Below, piece by piece: positions 25,340 through 33,248 of a DNA stretch of 52,267 bases (within the stretch, counting starts at the first letter, position 1; every line of letters starts with the position of its first letter). This stretch comes from Tenacibaculum agarivorans. GTDB lineage: Bacteria; Bacteroidota; Bacteroidia; Flavobacteriales; Flavobacteriaceae. The translations under genes and the position numbers were made by a program. The notes beneath the pieces were generated by a model. That model was given only the letters and a program-made list of their open reading frames with translations, did not search any database and had not been told where the DNA came from. The stretch is taken from positions 1 to 52,267 of the forward strand of contig NZ_MSMP01000034.1 in NCBI RefSeq assembly GCF_001936575.1, given 5' to 3'.

Positions 25340-25903
25340 TTAATTATAGGTTTTAATAAATTCTTCAATTTTTTTTACAGCATGAAAATAAGAGGCTTTT
25401 AAAGCGCCTACTGAGGTATCTAATATTTCAGAAATCTCATTATATTTCATATCGTCAAAATACTTCATATTAAATACAAGTTGCTGTTTTTGAGGTAATG
25501 TAGCTATTGCTTTTTGCAAAATAAGCTGAATTTCATCTCCAGAAAACCAGTGATCACTTTTTAAACTAGAGACCATTTGTTGCTTATAATCACCAATATC
25601 TACGTTGTTTAACTTCGCTTTTTTATTTAAAAAAGTTATAGCCTCATTAGTGGCAATTCTATACATCCATGAATACAACTTGCTGTCACCTTTAAAATTA
25701 TCAATACTTCTAAAAACTTTAATAAAAGTATTCTGTAATACATCATCAGTATCATCATGTGATATAACGATTTTTCTTATATGCCAGTATAAACGTTCTT
25801 TATACTGAGATATAAGATTACGAAAAGCTACCTCTTTAGTAGCGGTTTCTTTTAGTTGAGATACTAATGTAATTTCGTCAGTCAAATGAAATTGGTTTTT
25901 CAT
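25340..25903 (-). CDS. ECF-type RNA polymerase sigma factor
   Basis: 187 residues. Region 2 has ISHDDTDDVLQNTFIKVFRS and SWMYRIATNEAITFLNK; region 4 has LPQKQQLVFNMKYFDDMKYN, EISEILDTSVGALKASYFHA. It is the first gene of a three-gene unit with a putative anti-sigma and a periplasmic sensor-like protein, the usual ECF arrangement in Flavobacteria. Confidence 0.95.
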   Translation of the reverse strand: MKNQFHLTDEITLVSQLKETATKEVAFRNLISQYKERLYWHIRKIVISHDDTDDVLQNTFIKVFRSIDNFKGDSKLYSWMYRIATNEAITFLNKKAKLNNVDIGDYKQQMVSSLKSDHWFSGDEIQLILQKAIATLPQKQQLVFNMKYFDDMKYNEISEILDTSVGALKASYFHAVKKIEEFIKTYN

Positions 25904-25942
25904 TAAGACTATAAAATACTAAAAAGGTTTAATTAAATACTA

Positions 25943-27382
25943 TTATTTTCTTCTAGAATATCCAAATAGGCGTTTTTCTTGTATGATTTCGGCAATACCA
26001 GAAGGTAGCATTTCTTGCCAACCATCTTTACCTTCTTGTATTTGTTTAAGTACATCTCTAGAAAAAATAGATAAAATTTCTGGGTTAAAGTTTTCTATAT
26101 CTATTAAACGACCATTAATTTTAAAGAATTTGTATAATTCTTTAATTCTTGGGTGTACTTTTAAGTTTTGTGCATTGACATACTTTCCTGTTTCAGCATC
26201 TTTATATGGGTACATATAAATCTTTAAATCTCTGTAGAAAAGTTTTCCAAAAGCTTCTAAAATACCACCACTAACATCACGGTAATATTTCTCATCAAAA
26301 ATTTGAACTAAGTTATTTACACCCATAGCTAGTGCCATACGCTCTTTAGTAAATTCACTGAAATACTCTACCAATCTATAATATTCTTGATAGTTAGTAA
26401 TCATTACATTTTGTCCTAAAGAACACAAAAGTTCAGCTCTGTCTAAGAAATCTCGTTCATTAATTTCTCCTTCAGCTCTTAGGTTACTTAAAGTAATTTC
26501 AAAAATGATTTGTGTTTTCTCTGGGTTTACTTTTTTCTCTTCTAAGAAAATTTTCTTAGACTGCTCATACATGTCCATATTTACTTTAGTTACAGGTCTA
26601 AAGCTACCTCGTAGAGCTAAAATATTTTTCTTATATAATACTTGAGCAGGCAATAAGTTATTTCCATCTGGACCAAACATTACTGCATTGGTCATTCCGT
26701 TTTTAACTAACTGTAAGCTCATTAAACGGTTATCTACATACATGAAACGAGGACCAGAGAAATTAATCATATCAATTTCTAACTTATCTTCATCTATATT
26801 ATCATAGAAAGACTTTAAAAGTTCTTTTGGATTATCATTTAAATAAAATGCACCATAGATAAGATTAACACCTAAAACACCTAAGGTTTCTTGTTGTAAT
26901 CTAGCTTCAGTTTCTTTAAACCGTAAATGTAGTACAATTTCATTGTAATCTTCTAAAGGATCTAGTTGAAAACGGATACCTACCCAACCATGACCTTTGA
27001 ATTTTTTAGCAAAATCTATAGTAGTTACAGTATTGGCATAACTAAAAAAGAATTTTTCTGGGTGCTTTTGACGATCTAAACGATCTTCGATTAATCGCAT
27101 TTCATGTCTAAGCATTTTTGTTAATCGAGATTCTGTAACATAACGTCCGTCATCTTCAATTCCGTATATAGCATCAGAGAAGTCTTTATCATAAGCACTC
27201 ATAGCTTTAGCAATAGTACCAGAAGCACCACCAGCTCTAAAAAAGTTTCTAACGGTTTCTTGACCTGCTCCAATTTCAGCAAAGGTACCGTATATATTAC
27301 GATTCAGATTAATTCTAAGCGCTTTCATTTTAGTAGTTGGAACACTACTAATTTTTTGGTCTCCCTTTAAGGTAATAGCCAT
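25943..27382 (-). CDS. Conserved cytoplasmic protein of ~480 residues, function unknown
   Basis: 479 residues with no signal peptide or membrane helix. Distinctive stretches are TFAEIGAGQETVRNFFRAG, ASGTIAKAMSAYDKDFSDAI, INFSGPRFMYVDNRLMSLQL and the basic end FGYSRRK. I recognise it as a widely conserved family of uncharacterised bacterial proteins but do not know a proven activity. It has its own well-formed promoter (27408-27439) and is divergent from the PhnP-like gene. The sequence suggests an enzyme because Gly-rich and Arg/Asp motifs are strongly spaced, but no catalytic site can be named. Confidence 0.88.
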   Translation of the reverse strand: MAITLKGDQKISSVPTTKMKALRINLNRNIYGTFAEIGAGQETVRNFFRAGGASGTIAKAMSAYDKDFSDAIYGIEDDGRYVTESRLTKMLRHEMRLIEDRLDRQKHPEKFFFSYANTVTTIDFAKKFKGHGWVGIRFQLDPLEDYNEIVLHLRFKETEARLQQETLGVLGVNLIYGAFYLNDNPKELLKSFYDNIDEDKLEIDMINFSGPRFMYVDNRLMSLQLVKNGMTNAVMFGPDGNNLLPAQVLYKKNILALRGSFRPVTKVNMDMYEQSKKIFLEEKKVNPEKTQIIFEITLSNLRAEGEINERDFLDRAELLCSLGQNVMITNYQEYYRLVEYFSEFTKERMALAMGVNNLVQIFDEKYYRDVSGGILEAFGKLFYRDLKIYMYPYKDAETGKYVNAQNLKVHPRIKELYKFFKINGRLIDIENFNPEILSIFSRDVLKQIQEGKDGWQEMLPSGIAEIIQEKRLFGYSRRK

Positions 27383-27407
27383 TTTAGTTGTTTTTGTTTA
27401 CACCAAA

Positions 27408-27439
27408 CAAATGTAAAGAAAATAGAAAGTATCAGTCAA
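27408..27439 (-). promoter_or_regulatory. Promoter of the 479-residue protein gene
   Basis: Minus-strand TTG (complement at 27437-27439), a 21-base spacer and TACATTTG (complement at 27408-27415) match the Bacteroidetes consensus. On the other strand TATTTTTG at 27449-27456 lies nine bases before the divergent ATG at 27465. Confidence 0.75.
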
Positions 27440-27464
27440 TTTTTATCTTATTTTTGTGTTAGTA

Positions 27465-28253
27465 ATGAGTAGTAAAAAACAATTAAAAGTTATCTTTTTA
27501 GGAACTGGCACTTCTACAGGGGTTCCAATGATAGGTAGTAAAAATCCAGTTCGATTTTCTGACGATGTAAGAGACAAGAGATTGCGATCTTCAGTAGTCT
27601 TTTCTTGGGATGAATATAATTATGTAATTGACTGTGGTCCTGATTTCAGGCAACAAATGATTGCTGCAGATATAGAATCTATAGAAGGAATACTATTTTC
27701 ACACGAACACGCAGATCATATTGCTGGATTCGATGAAATTAGACCTTATTATTATAGAATGGGACCAGTACCAATTTATAGTGATGAAAGGGTTATGAAT
27801 TCTTTACAAAGAAGATATGAATATATTTTTACTACAGAAAATAGATATCCTTCAGCTCCTGAAGTTAAATCAACAATAATAACTAAAGATGATTCATTTG
27901 AATTTCATGGTATAAAGGTTGTTCCTATACAGGTGATGCATGGAGACTTACCAATTTTAGGCTATCGATTTGGTGATATTGCATATTTAACGGATGTAAA
28001 ATGGATTCCAGAAGAAGAAAAAGAGAAACTCAGAAATTTGGATGTGCTAATTACTACAGCTTTACGATTAGATTCTCATAAAACACATTCAACATTAGAT
28101 GAAGCTTTGGCTTTAGTTGAAGAACTACAACCCAAAAGAGCTTATTTTAGTCATATTAGTGAACTCCTAGGATTCCATGCTGATATAGAAAAAGATTTAC
28201 CTGAAAATGTATTTTTGGCTTATGATGGTTTAGAAGTCATTAGCGAAAAATAA
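27465..28253 (+). CDS. MBL-fold metallo-hydrolase, PhnP-like
   Basis: 262 residues from the ATG at 27465; a GTG three codons upstream overlaps the -7 box. Motifs: LGTGTSTGVPMIG, then the metal site FSHEHADHIAGFDEIRP, a later His in MHGDLP, DVKWIPEE and the C-terminal FSHISELLGFH. This is the PhnP/RNase Z-like subgroup that cleaves cyclic phosphodiesters. PhnP itself acts on 5-phosphoribosyl 1,2-cyclic phosphate, but no C-P lyase genes are nearby, so the substrate is uncertain. Confidence 0.92.
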   Translation: MSSKKQLKVIFLGTGTSTGVPMIGSKNPVRFSDDVRDKRLRSSVVFSWDEYNYVIDCGPDFRQQMIAADIESIEGILFSHEHADHIAGFDEIRPYYYRMGPVPIYSDERVMNSLQRRYEYIFTTENRYPSAPEVKSTIITKDDSFEFHGIKVVPIQVMHGDLPILGYRFGDIAYLTDVKWIPEEEKEKLRNLDVLITTALRLDSHKTHSTLDEALALVEELQPKRAYFSHISELLGFHADIEKDLPENVFLAYDGLEVISEK

Positions 28254-28373
28254 TATGTAGTTAGCTTTACTTACTGCAAATATTTGCTGTTTCTCAGCGA
28301 ATATGTATTTCATGATTTTATCGGTTGATAATGACACTACTTTTGACGTGTAAATTATTAATCAATTTAAAAT

Positions 28374-28877
28374 ATGAAAAAAGTTTTTTTAACAATTGCT
28401 TTGGTATTATTAGGATTAACAGCTAATGCTCAAAGTTCAAATGACAAAGAGAATGCACAAACACAAAAAGGAAAGTTTATTATTGAAGCAAATACAGGAT
28501 CTAACACTACTGGAAATACAGGCTTCTATTTAAGGTCATCAAATGGAAGTACATCATTTTCTGTTGGTTTAGACGGAGGTTATTTTGTTATGGATGATTT
28601 AGCTCTTAAAGGAGGTCTAGGGTATAATGATGGAAATGAATCTTTTGTATATAAAATAGGAGGAGAGTATTATATCGATGGAAGATTTCCTGTTGGATTA
28701 GATTTCACAGGAACGTCAGTGACTGGTGGAAGTGAAAATTGGGTAGGTATTCAAGGAGGATACGCTTATTTCATTGGAAAAAATGTAAGTATTAAACCAA
28801 CAGTAAGATATAATATTGGTTTAAATGATCAAGATGGGGTTTTTCAAGGTTTAATAGGCTTCGCATTGTACCTTTAA
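28374..28877 (+). CDS. Small outer-membrane beta-barrel protein
   Basis: 167 residues. A signal peptide (KKVFLTIALVLLGLTANAQ) is followed by eight or so short aromatic/Gly-alternating strands (GFYLRSSNGSTSFSVGLDGG, VPVGLDF-like segments, GIQGGYAYFIGKNV), ending LIGFALYL. The size fits an 8-stranded OmpX/OmpA-type barrel. A TACTTTTG element lies at 28338-28345. The function is unknown. Confidence 0.85.
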   Translation: MKKVFLTIALVLLGLTANAQSSNDKENAQTQKGKFIIEANTGSNTTGNTGFYLRSSNGSTSFSVGLDGGYFVMDDLALKGGLGYNDGNESFVYKIGGEYYIDGRFPVGLDFTGTSVTGGSENWVGIQGGYAYFIGKNVSIKPTVRYNIGLNDQDGVFQGLIGFALYL

Positions 28878-28912
28878 TGAAATTTAAAAGTATAAAAGTT
28901 TGTTTTAAAAAA

Positions 28913-28937
28913 AACGACCAACAAATTGTTGGTCGTT
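28913..28937 (-). terminator. Terminator of the TonB-domain gene at 28972
   Basis: AACGACCAAC (28913-28922) pairs with GTTGGTCGTT (28928-28937) over a five-base loop. An A-run on the left becomes the U-tract on the minus strand, 34 bases after that gene's stop. Confidence 0.85.
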
Positions 28938-28971
28938 CTGTGATCATACGTAAATGTATGTATAAGAGAGT

Positions 28972-29691
28972 TTAATTATCTTCTAATGAAAAATTGATTG
29001 GGAAGCCATATTTCACTGACACTTCTTTACCAGCATTTTTAGCAGGAGTAAACCTTGGTAAATTAGAAACTACTCTAATAGCTTCGTCATTTAAAATTTT
29101 TCCACCTTTAGGTCCTAAAGCTTTTACGTTAGTTACATAACCTTCTTTATCAATAATAAAACGAACCCAAACTTTACCTTCTAATTTATTCAATAATGCT
29201 TCATTTGGATACTCAAAATGCTTTTGAATGTGATTCATCATTTCAGTATTGAAACACTCAAATTGATCATTTCCATTTTCATTACCACATTCTGGAAAAG
29301 CAGGAATAAAATCTACATCATTAAATCTCTGAGCACTTCTTAATTCTTCTCTAGTTAATCTATTAGTTAAAGCTGATAGGTTAGTTTTAATCTTTAAAGA
29401 TTTAGAGATTGAAGTAGAATTATCAACCGTTGAAATTCCAGCACCATTTAAATCATTAGCATTAGACGCTGCGTTCTTTTTTCTACGTTTTAAAAACCTC
29501 TTTTTAGATGCAGATACACTCACACTAATTTGCCTAGTTTTTTTGTTATCTTTTTTATCTATTTTCTTTACAATACATTTAGTGATACTGTTTAAATCTT
29601 CAATTGTGTTTTCTTTTGTTTCACAAGTTTGATGTTGTGCGAAACTGTTCGCTGCTAAGCTTAGAAAAACGATATATAGTAGTTTCTTCAT
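28972..29691 (-). CDS. Secreted TonB C-terminal-domain protein (DLNSITKC family, member 3)
   Basis: 239 residues. A signal peptide ends at NSFAQ, followed by TCETKENTIEDLNSITKC, a basic run (KKRFLKRRKK), a Ser/Asn linker, and the TonB C-terminal domain at ~150-237 (GKVWVRFIIDKEGYVTNVKA, RVVSNLPRFTPAKNAGKEV). The Cys pair (PECG...ECF) before the domain is kept. It is close in sequence to the neighbour at 30067, pointing to a recent tandem duplication, and more distant from the pair at 10790/12113. The AATCCC leader motif sits six bases before ATG (complement at 29698-29703). Confidence 0.88.
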   Translation of the reverse strand: MKKLLYIVFLSLAANSFAQHQTCETKENTIEDLNSITKCIVKKIDKKDNKKTRQISVSVSASKKRFLKRRKKNAASNANDLNGAGISTVDNSTSISKSLKIKTNLSALTNRLTREELRSAQRFNDVDFIPAFPECGNENGNDQFECFNTEMMNHIQKHFEYPNEALLNKLEGKVWVRFIIDKEGYVTNVKALGPKGGKILNDEAIRVVSNLPRFTPAKNAGKEVSVKYGFPINFSLEDN

Positions 29692-30066
29692 AATAGAGGG
29701 ATTTTACGGTTTATATTATTATGACACTTATTTTGTTAAAAAGTCACTTTTAAATGATTTTGAATTATAAAAGTTCATTAGAAAAGGACTTGAGCCTTAT
29801 ATAAGTACGCATAAGAGCTTGTTACATTACAAATGAAATGAAGTTTTTTATTTTTTTTGAAGCTAAGAGGATAAATATATTAATCACTACGGTGATTGGC
29901 TTTTTTGTAAGGTTTATCTGTAAAACGATATAGGAAAGGGAATGGATTTTCCTTTAAAACGTATATTATTACTAGTAACCGAAAAAAAATCGGTTTTAAA
30001 CTATTGTAAAAACAAAAAACTATCAGAATTATCTGATAGTTTTTATTATTGTATAAATTGTTCCTG
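29692..30066 (-). other. Intergenic region between the two TonB-domain paralogues
   Basis: 375 bases without a gene. It holds a short hairpin AATCAC-TACG-GTGATT at 29882-29897 followed by GGC and a T-run, and the terminator at 30015-30044. The rest is A+T-rich with nothing recognised. Confidence 0.5.
30015..30044 (-). terminator. Terminator of the TonB-domain gene at 30067
   Basis: AAAAACTATCAGA (30015-30027) pairs with 30032-30044 over ATTA. An A-rich left side gives the U-tract on the minus strand, 22 bases beyond the stop. Confidence 0.88.
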
Positions 30067-30789
30067 TTAGTTATCTTCTAAAGAAAAATTGATAGGAAAA
30101 CCATATTTTACTGATACAACTTCTCCATCTTTAACTGCTGGAGTAAATTTTGGTAAATTCGAAACTACTCTTATAGCTTCATCATTTAATATCTTACTTC
30201 CTTTAGGTCCTAAAGCTTTAATATTAGTGACAAGACCATCTTTATCTATAATAAAACGTACCCAAACATCTCCTTGTAATTTATTTACGATAGCTTCATC
30301 AGGATAATAAAAATACTGTTGAATATGTTTCATCATTTCAGTATTGAAACAATCTACTTGTTCACCTGATTTGTCAGTAGCACCACAATCAGGGAAAGCA
30401 GGAATATTATCTACATCAGTAAATCGTTTAGCACTTCTTAATTCTTCTTTAGTTAATCTGTTAGTTAAAGCAGACATATTTGTTTTCAATTTAGAAGTGT
30501 TATTTATAGAAGTTGTGTTTTCTATACTTGTAATTCCAGCCCCACTTAATTTGTTAGCACTAGATTGCTTTTTTCTCCTCTTTAAAAATCTTTTGTTTGA
30601 AGCGGATACCCTTACGCTAATTTGTCTAGACTTTTTATTACCATTGTCTTTAGATTTAACAGTACATTTAGTTATACTGTTCAAATCTTCTATTGTGTGT
30701 TCCTCTTTAGTTTCACAAGTTTCCTTTTGCGCGTAACTAGAGAAAGTCGCAGCTACAGTAAAAAATATGCAATAGATTATATTTCTCAT
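30067..30789 (-). CDS. Secreted TonB C-terminal-domain protein (DLNSITKC family, member 4)
   Basis: 240 residues. A signal peptide ends near FSSYAQ, then TCETKEEHTIEDLNSITKC, a basic run (NKRFLKRRKK), and the TonB C-terminal domain at ~150-238 (GDVWVRFIIDKDGLVTNIKA, PKFTPAVKDGEVVSVKYG). It ends in the same PINFSLEDN as its neighbour. AATCCC lies seven bases before ATG (complement at 30797-30802), and an inverted repeat at 30858-30879 is ~70 bases upstream. Confidence 0.88.
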   Translation of the reverse strand: MRNIIYCIFFTVAATFSSYAQKETCETKEEHTIEDLNSITKCTVKSKDNGNKKSRQISVRVSASNKRFLKRRKKQSSANKLSGAGITSIENTTSINNTSKLKTNMSALTNRLTKEELRSAKRFTDVDNIPAFPDCGATDKSGEQVDCFNTEMMKHIQQYFYYPDEAIVNKLQGDVWVRFIIDKDGLVTNIKALGPKGSKILNDEAIRVVSNLPKFTPAVKDGEVVSVKYGFPINFSLEDN

Positions 30790-30857
30790 ATTTCTAGGGA
30801 TTTAGGATACAATAATATGATTTTTTTTAGTTACCTCCTTTATAACGACATGCATTT

Positions 30858-30879
30858 AAGAATATTTTATGATATTCTT
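30858..30879. repeat. 8-bp inverted repeat upstream of the TonB-domain gene at 30067
   Basis: AAGAATAT (30858-30865) and ATATTCTT (30872-30879) are exact complements separated by six bases. It may be a regulator site or a hairpin. No similar site was seen before the other three family members. Confidence 0.4.
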
Positions 30880-30965
30880 GAAAACAAAAATTTAATACAT
30901 GTTCCACATACAAAGTAAGTAAACTTCTCTGATAATTAAAAATTTTATCGATAAGTGGTAGTATT

Positions 30966-32048
30966 TTATCTTTTAATGGTAAATTTTAATAACTTTTTAG
31001 CTGCATTAAAGGGAGTTATCTCTCCGTTAGAAAGGTTTTCCAATTCTAGTTCAAGACTTTTTTTAACACTAGGATTTTTATAAAATTGATTTTTTAACTG
31101 TTGATCTATAGTTGTAAATAACCAATGTTTATTTTGCTTGTATCTACGACGATCAAAAAAACCGTCTTTTTTAGCATTACTAATATATTCGGAAATCATT
31201 TCATGAATTTCTTTAATACCAGTGTTTTTAATTCCACTTGCTGTCATTACCTTAGGCTGCCAGCCATTTTCTTTAGGAGGATATAAATGTAAAGCTCTAT
31301 TAAATTCTACTTTAGCAATTTTCGCATTTTTTATATTATCACCGTCTGCCTTATTAATTACTATAGCGTCAGCCATTTCAATGATTCCTCTTTTAATTCC
31401 TTGTAACTCATCACCAGCACCAGATAGTTTAAGCAATAAAAAGAAATCGACCATAGCATGCACAGCAGTTTCACTTTGTCCTACACCAACAGTCTCAATA
31501 ATAATAGTATCAAAACCTGCTGCTTCACAAAGAAGAATACTCTCTTTAGTTTTTTGAGCAACTCCACCGAGAGAAGTACCAGAAGGAGAGGGCCTAATAA
31601 ATGCATTTTTATCCGTAACTAATTGCTCCATTCTAGTTTTATCACCTAAAATACTTCCCTTGTTAACAGAACTACTTGGGTCTACAGCTAAAACAGCAAC
31701 TCTTTTCCCAATACTAGTTAAGTATTTTCCAAAACTTTCAATAAAAGTACTTTTACCCACACCTGGAACACCAGTTATTCCTATTCGTACTGATTGATTC
31801 GCATAAGGTAGACATGCATTTAAAATTGAATTGGCTTTTTCTTCATGTTTGGTATTTGTACTTTCAATTAATGTTATTGCCCTACTTAAAAAAGTGATAT
31901 TACCATCAAGTATTTTCGAAACAAATTCTTCAGTTGATACCTGTTTTTTTCTGCTAAGCTTAATCTTTTCAGCAGAAAGTTTGCTTGTAGTTTCAGGCTG
32001 TTTTACACCTTCTTTTTCTGATAGATTTGATTTTGAATGCATTGTCAT
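30966..32048 (-). CDS. meaB: Methylmalonyl-CoA mutase-associated GTPase MeaB
   Basis: 360 residues from the ATG at 32048. A longer frame to 32117 adds a hydrophobic stretch foreign to the family, and an ATG two codons further in is also possible. G-protein motifs: GITGVPGVGKSTF, LAVDPSSSVNKGSILGDKTR, ETVGVGQSE, VINKADGD, and the C-terminal dimerisation helices. MeaB protects and gates cofactor loading of B12-dependent methylmalonyl-CoA mutase. The mutase genes are not in the window, so this copy is unlinked. The N-terminal ~50 residues are Ser/Lys-rich and longer than usual. Confidence 0.94.
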   Translation of the reverse strand: MTMHSKSNLSEKEGVKQPETTSKLSAEKIKLSRKKQVSTEEFVSKILDGNITFLSRAITLIESTNTKHEEKANSILNACLPYANQSVRIGITGVPGVGKSTFIESFGKYLTSIGKRVAVLAVDPSSSVNKGSILGDKTRMEQLVTDKNAFIRPSPSGTSLGGVAQKTKESILLCEAAGFDTIIIETVGVGQSETAVHAMVDFFLLLKLSGAGDELQGIKRGIIEMADAIVINKADGDNIKNAKIAKVEFNRALHLYPPKENGWQPKVMTASGIKNTGIKEIHEMISEYISNAKKDGFFDRRRYKQNKHWLFTTIDQQLKNQFYKNPSVKKSLELELENLSNGEITPFNAAKKLLKFTIKR

Positions 32049-32152
32049 TATATAAGGTATGCTAAATACTATTTGTAAATTTAGAAATAAAAAATTTGAC
32101 AAAAATGCAACGCGCAATAAAATGCTTCGTCTTTAGGTCAAGAAATCAATAA

Positions 32153-32713
32153 ATGAAACCAACTAAACAGTTACATCAAAAGCTAATAAACTCCTGTAAA
32201 AAACAGGATAGAAAAGCACAGTTAGCTTTATATAAGATGTATAGTAAAGGAATGTTGTCGGTAGCAAATAGGTATGTAAACGATCTCTTTTTAGCAGAAG
32301 ACATTATGCAAGATGCATTTATAAAAGCATTCAAAAATATAAATTCATATAAGCAAGAAGTAGCATTCGGAGCATGGTTAAAGAGAATAGTTATTAATCA
32401 AAGTATAGATGAGCTTAAACGAAAGAAGTTAATCACAGTTTCTTTAAAAGAAGAGGTTTATAATGATATTCAAGATGAAGAAACATGGGAAGTTGATGAT
32501 ACTGTAACTGCTAAAATGGTAGTTGAAGCCATACAAAATCAAAAAGAAAAATACAGATTAGTACTTAGTATGTATTTAATTGAAGGATACGATCATCAGG
32601 AAATTTCTCAGATTATAGGAATAACCGAAGTAACTTCAAGAACACATTTAATGAGAGGAAAAAAATTAGTTAAAGAATATTTAAAAGTGACAAATTATGC
32701 CGAAGGATATTAG
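32153..32713 (+). CDS. ECF-type RNA polymerase sigma factor
   Basis: 186 residues. Region 2: LFLAEDIMQDAFIKAFKNIN, FGAWLKRIVINQSIDELKRK. Region 4: YRLVLSMYLIEGYDHQEISQ, IIGITEVTSRTHLMRGKKLV. It overlaps the next gene by 17 bases, and the third gene again overlaps by 20 bases, so this is a tight sigma/anti-sigma/effector operon. It is divergent from meaB, with a shared 104-base promoter region. Confidence 0.95.
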   Translation: MKPTKQLHQKLINSCKKQDRKAQLALYKMYSKGMLSVANRYVNDLFLAEDIMQDAFIKAFKNINSYKQEVAFGAWLKRIVINQSIDELKRKKLITVSLKEEVYNDIQDEETWEVDDTVTAKMVVEAIQNQKEKYRLVLSMYLIEGYDHQEISQIIGITEVTSRTHLMRGKKLVKEYLKVTNYAEGY

Positions 32714-33248
32714 AAATTTAATGCGAGATTTTCAAGAAGAAAATGTTGAGCTTTCATATGATCATGAAAGTAAATTTACCGATAAGTTGGATAAAGTATT
32801 TATTACTAAGAAAAAGAAATCATTAAAATGGCTTTATGTAGCTGCTTCTTTTGCGTTATTGATTGGTTTTGGAATACGATTTTATCCTGATACTAATAAT
32901 GAAGATCCATCAGAATCAAAAATTGAACAAATAAATTTAGGAGATATTTCTCCAGAAATGAAAAAAATAGAAAATTACTATTTAACTGCTATTAATTATG
33001 AAATAGCCAGTTTAGAAGTTACCTCAGAAAATAAGGCCTTATTAGATGAGTATTTTGAGAAGATTAGCAAATTAGATGCAGATTACAAGAGGTTAAACCA
33101 AAAACTTTCAGAAGAGGGTATCAACAGTAAAGTAATTAATGCATTAATAACCAATCTTCAATTACGATTACAACTGTTAATTCAGTTAAAAGATCAAGTT
33201 AATGATTTACAACATAAACAGCATAACAATGAACAAGATATCATATAA
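32697..33248 (+). CDS. Putative anti-sigma factor, single-pass membrane protein
   Basis: 183 residues. The N-terminal cytoplasmic part (~1-42) is charged, one transmembrane helix follows (KWLYVAASFALLIGFGIRFY), and the outer part is mostly coiled-coil helix (LLDEYFEKISKLDADYKRLN, LQLRLQLLIQLKDQVNDLQH). Overlap with the sigma gene supports an anti-sigma role. The classical zinc motif is absent. The same layout is common in flavobacterial ECF operons. Confidence 0.8.
   Translation: MPKDIRNLMRDFQEENVELSYDHESKFTDKLDKVFITKKKKSLKWLYVAASFALLIGFGIRFYPDTNNEDPSESKIEQINLGDISPEMKKIENYYLTAINYEIASLEVTSENKALLDEYFEKISKLDADYKRLNQKLSEEGINSKVINALITNLQLRLQLLIQLKDQVNDLQHKQHNNEQDII

Noticed and set aside
29882..29906. 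Short hairpin AATCAC-TACG-GTGATT followed by GGC and a T-run, as a plus-strand terminator
   Set aside because: No plus-strand gene precedes it closely and the stem has only six pairs; noted in the intergenic description only.
30344..30736. 130-codon plus-strand frame opposite the TonB-domain gene at 30067
   Set aside because: Antisense to a clearly conserved family member; its sequence is the reverse-frame image of conserved residues. Similar frames oppose the paralogues at 10790 and 12113.
32049..32117. Upstream in-frame ATG giving meaB a hydrophobic N-terminal extension
   Set aside because: MeaB is cytoplasmic and the extension is not family-like; it occupies the promoter region shared with the divergent sigma gene.
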